A stretch of DNA of 64,000 nt from Sesamum alatum. Lineage: Eukaryota; Streptophyta; Magnoliopsida; Lamiales; Pedaliaceae. The notes under the pieces were generated by a model. The model made no database searches. It worked only from the letters and a program-made list of their open reading frames with translations, and was not told where the DNA came from. The stretch is taken from contig JACGWO010000005.1 of NCBI GenBank assembly GCA_034509735.1, positions 39,834,479-39,898,478 of the forward strand. Direction: 5' to 3'. The position numbers and the translations under genes were made by a program. Below, piece by piece: positions 61,710-64,000 of the stretch (the stretch's first letter is position 1; each line of letters opens with the position of its first letter).

Positions 61710-63215
61710 AGCTCACTGATCTGCGTGATAATAATAGCTATAAGCTGCTGGGGATTGGATTAATTCTTCAAAGCAGGAGAAATCAGTTGATTTGTGGGAA
61801 TCACGTTGATCAGTTGAACAGCAAACTGAACAGTGATACTTGACTGCTATTTGATTAACACAGAGTGTGAATTTATATATTGGTTGATAGTTTTTGGATA
61901 TCTAAATTAGATATGGGAAATTTCAAAATTTAAAATGTAGTGGCAGCATTAAACATCAAAATAATGCATGGTATATTCTTGCAAAGTCAAATTAGAATTA
62001 AGTAATTTGAGCAAGAATCATCGAAAGAGGCTTAAATCTTTGGGATTAAAGTCATTAAAGAGGCTCACTAGAAATTATTATTATTATTTTTTTAATCTGG
62101 AAACGACTTGTATTCATAGAAGTAAAATCAAGGAATATTGGTCCCTTGTCACAGAAAACGTCTCTAGGAAAAAGGAATGGGGTAATAGGGACCAAGCAAG
62201 ATGAGTAGTTTATAGTCGACTCAATATCGATGAAATCGCCTCATTTGGGCATCTCAATTTGCTCCATGTACCCATTTTGAGACCCCATGAGCTTGTGAGA
62301 AATTACACCATCGTCCACTTACAAAATTTTCATTTTTAGCTCGTTTGAAAGAGACGAAAGACAGCTTCAGCAATTGCCGTTTCTTTGATGTTTGGAAGAG
62401 GCTGCATTTTCCACGTCAAATTCCCAGAAAACATAGAAGTCAAATCGGCCAACTAATAGGTAGCGAATTTGAAAGTTTGATCACTTTTAAGTTAATTAAA
62501 TTATGCAGATAAATTGAAAAGGGACTCTACATAGTGGTGGATATGGTAATTAATTGTGTGAACTCAATGATATGTAGATATACATATGTGATTCATCTTA
62601 TTTCGTTTTCTTGTTTGTTTGTTTTTGTTTTTGTTTTCTTTTTTTACAGGTTTTAATGCATTGTTGTCTCTAGACTTTAAACAGAAAGATTCACTACTTC
62701 CTAAATAATAATGGATTTGGTATTGCTTGAGAAAGTATATCAGGTTAACTCGGGAAGAATCACAACTTATGATTTTAAATGTTTATTAGATTTTTTTAGT
62801 TAATGTAATACTCATTTAATAAATTAGGTGGATCTATAGCCTTAACATCTCACCCATTCATCATTTTTTTCAATAATTTTTCTCATAACTTTATATATAT
62901 ATATATTACTCGTTAATTTAAAATAGAACTTTTACTTCAAACTTTATTTTTAATGAGAAGTTTGGTTTTTACTTCAACAAAAAAAAAAAAAAAAAAAAAA
63001 AAACAGAAATATTTAAATAATGGGATAATTTAGTTATAACAAATAACGAAACATAGTTACACATAAAACAATTCTAAAACTTTATATTTAAGAAATATAT
63101 ACATTGATACAAACAAATAAATTGGACCTGTCTTTGCTGCTGAAGATGTGCCTCTCACTAATCCGGTCTTGACAGAGTTGTGATTTCTGTTGAGATATGA
63201 ATGCGGTAAAGTATT
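61710..63215. other. Intergenic between the coiled-coil ORF and the NLR
   Basis: No gene seen. The left part (61710-61870) likely holds the promoter and leader of the coiled-coil ORF. AT-rich DNA follows, with a poly-A run of about 24 at 62979-63002 and the 3' flank of the NLR from about 63100. Confidence 0.5.
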
Positions 63216-64000
63216 TCACATTACCTTCACACTACATATATAGCTATGTACAAGAACTTCAAGGACATTATTCTCCATGTCTCTCTGCTCCTCCAGAATC
63301 TGCTCGGCTGACGCCACAACTGAAGAGCTGCAGTCGTCCATGTGTATCATTTTTAGTGTCGCTATATCTCCAATACCTGAAGGGATCGCCTCTAGATCAT
63401 GACACTGCCTAATGATCAGGTGCTCAAGGCAGGGGAAGTGTGTTTTTTCAGCTTTCCACCGCTCCAGGTCAATTCTTTGAATTAGCAGGAATTTGAGTCG
63501 AGAAAATTCCCCTTCAACTGGCTCCCACACTGCGCCCGTGAAGGCGTTCTCTTTAAGTTTGAAAACTTCAAGATGAGGCAAGGAGCCAATAATCGACATA
63601 TCTTTCCAAGATAACTTGCTGCCACTGAGAGTAAGCTTTTTGAGGCTCTTGGGGAAGCTGAGGTTTGGCAACAAAGTTTCGTCAGGCAGCCAGTTGAAGA
63701 CGCATTTCAGGTTTTCAAGTTTGGATAGGCGGACAAGATTTTTGAGGTCATAAGCCAACCAGTCTTCTATGAAGGCAGCATAATAATAAACACCCAATTT
63801 CTTGAGGTTCGGGAATTTCTTCAAGACCTCCTCTATACATCTGAAATTTGCGACCGTGGAAAGTGTTTCCAGGTCTTTTAGGACAACAGGATTTTCCTTA
63901 TCAATAGGATTAGACAAGAAAATCTCAGTCATCTTTATGTGTCTTAATTGTGATATCTGGAAGACTTCTAATGGTGTGTCTACTTCACAGTAGCACAAGG
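63216..64000 (-). CDS. NLR disease-resistance protein, C-terminal LRR part (R1-like), truncated by window edge
   Basis: The open frame runs from the right edge to a stop at 63216, so only the C-terminal 260 or so residues are visible; NB-ARC and coiled-coil should lie beyond 64000. Leucine-rich repeats of the R1/late-blight type are clear: LKDLETLSTVANF, FPNLKKLGVYYYAAF, SKLENLKCVF, FPKSLKKLTLSGSKLSWKDM, LPHLEVFKLKENAFTGAVWE, EFSRLKFLLIQRIDLERW, FPCLEHLIIRQCHDLEAIP and IATLKMIHMDDCSSSVVASA. The last repeat is followed by EEQRDMENN, typical of this class. It would act as an intracellular immune receptor; the recognised effector is unknown. The Met near 63998 is internal, not the start. Confidence 0.88.
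   Translation of the reverse strand, partial: LCYCEVDTPLEVFQISQLRHIKMTEIFLSNPIDKENPVVLKDLETLSTVANFRCIEEVLKKFPNLKKLGVYYYAAFIEDWLAYDLKNLVRLSKLENLKCVFNWLPDETLLPNLSFPKSLKKLTLSGSKLSWKDMSIIGSLPHLEVFKLKENAFTGAVWEPVEGEFSRLKFLLIQRIDLERWKAEKTHFPCLEHLIIRQCHDLEAIPSGIGDIATLKMIHMDDCSSSVVASAEQILEEQRDMENNVLEVLVHSYICSVKVM

Noticed and set aside
61399..61716. Alternative frame opening MSYEAAAGFGLQILD as the true coiled-coil protein
   Set aside because: The Rx-N signature lies in the other frame. This frame turns into unlikely sequence after about 45 codons, so it was kept only as a hint of a frameshift.

Overview
This is nuclear DNA of a flowering plant, probably an asterid and perhaps Lamiales (the clade is my inference). 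The signs are spliced genes with canonical plant introns, AT-rich intergenic DNA packed with small transposons, and plant-only genes: a tonoplast aquaporin, a chloroplast NDH subunit, an AP2/ERF factor, a CrRLK1L receptor kinase, a PTI1-like kinase, an R1-type NLR and a plant-mobile-domain protein. I rebuilt gene models by hand from reading frame, GT-AG (once GC-AG) junctions and codon phase. Every multi-exon model below closes in frame.

Layout. 1-4.6 kb holds only repeats. 4.7-6.5 kb is a TIP2-type aquaporin (+). From 8.6 to 31.1 kb lies a gene-rich block mostly on the minus strand: PnsB3/NDF4 ferredoxin-like subunit, tRNA-Asn(GTT), long-form tRNase Z, a LETM1-like protein, COX19 and a seven-pass membrane protein. 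A small unknown plus-strand gene starts head-to-head with the LETM1-like gene, and the two ATGs overlap in one CCATGG. From 31 to 53.7 kb is a gene-poor tract with one intronless DREB-type ERF gene (39.1 kb). It holds hAT, CACTA, Mutator-like and SINE insertions, many with clear target-site duplications. At 53.8-55.3 kb is a spliced plant-mobile-domain gene.

The right end (56-64 kb) looks like an immunity or cell-surface signalling block, all on the minus strand. It has a receptor kinase with a malectin-like ectodomain, a stand-alone Rx-type coiled-coil ORF, and the LRR end of an NLR that leaves the window. The most striking observation is that the CrRLK1L-like receptor ORF splices, in frame and across a 112-bp intron, into a complete PTI1-like kinase domain. 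The predicted 1173-residue product would be a membrane receptor with two different cytoplasmic kinase domains. A decayed PTI1 fragment interrupted by a CACTA-type MITE lies about 5 kb away.

The housekeeping genes serve organelles: PnsB3 in chloroplast cyclic electron flow, COX19 in mitochondrial copper delivery, the LETM1-like protein probably in an organelle membrane, and tRNase Z in tRNA 3' processing. There is no operon-like logic among them.
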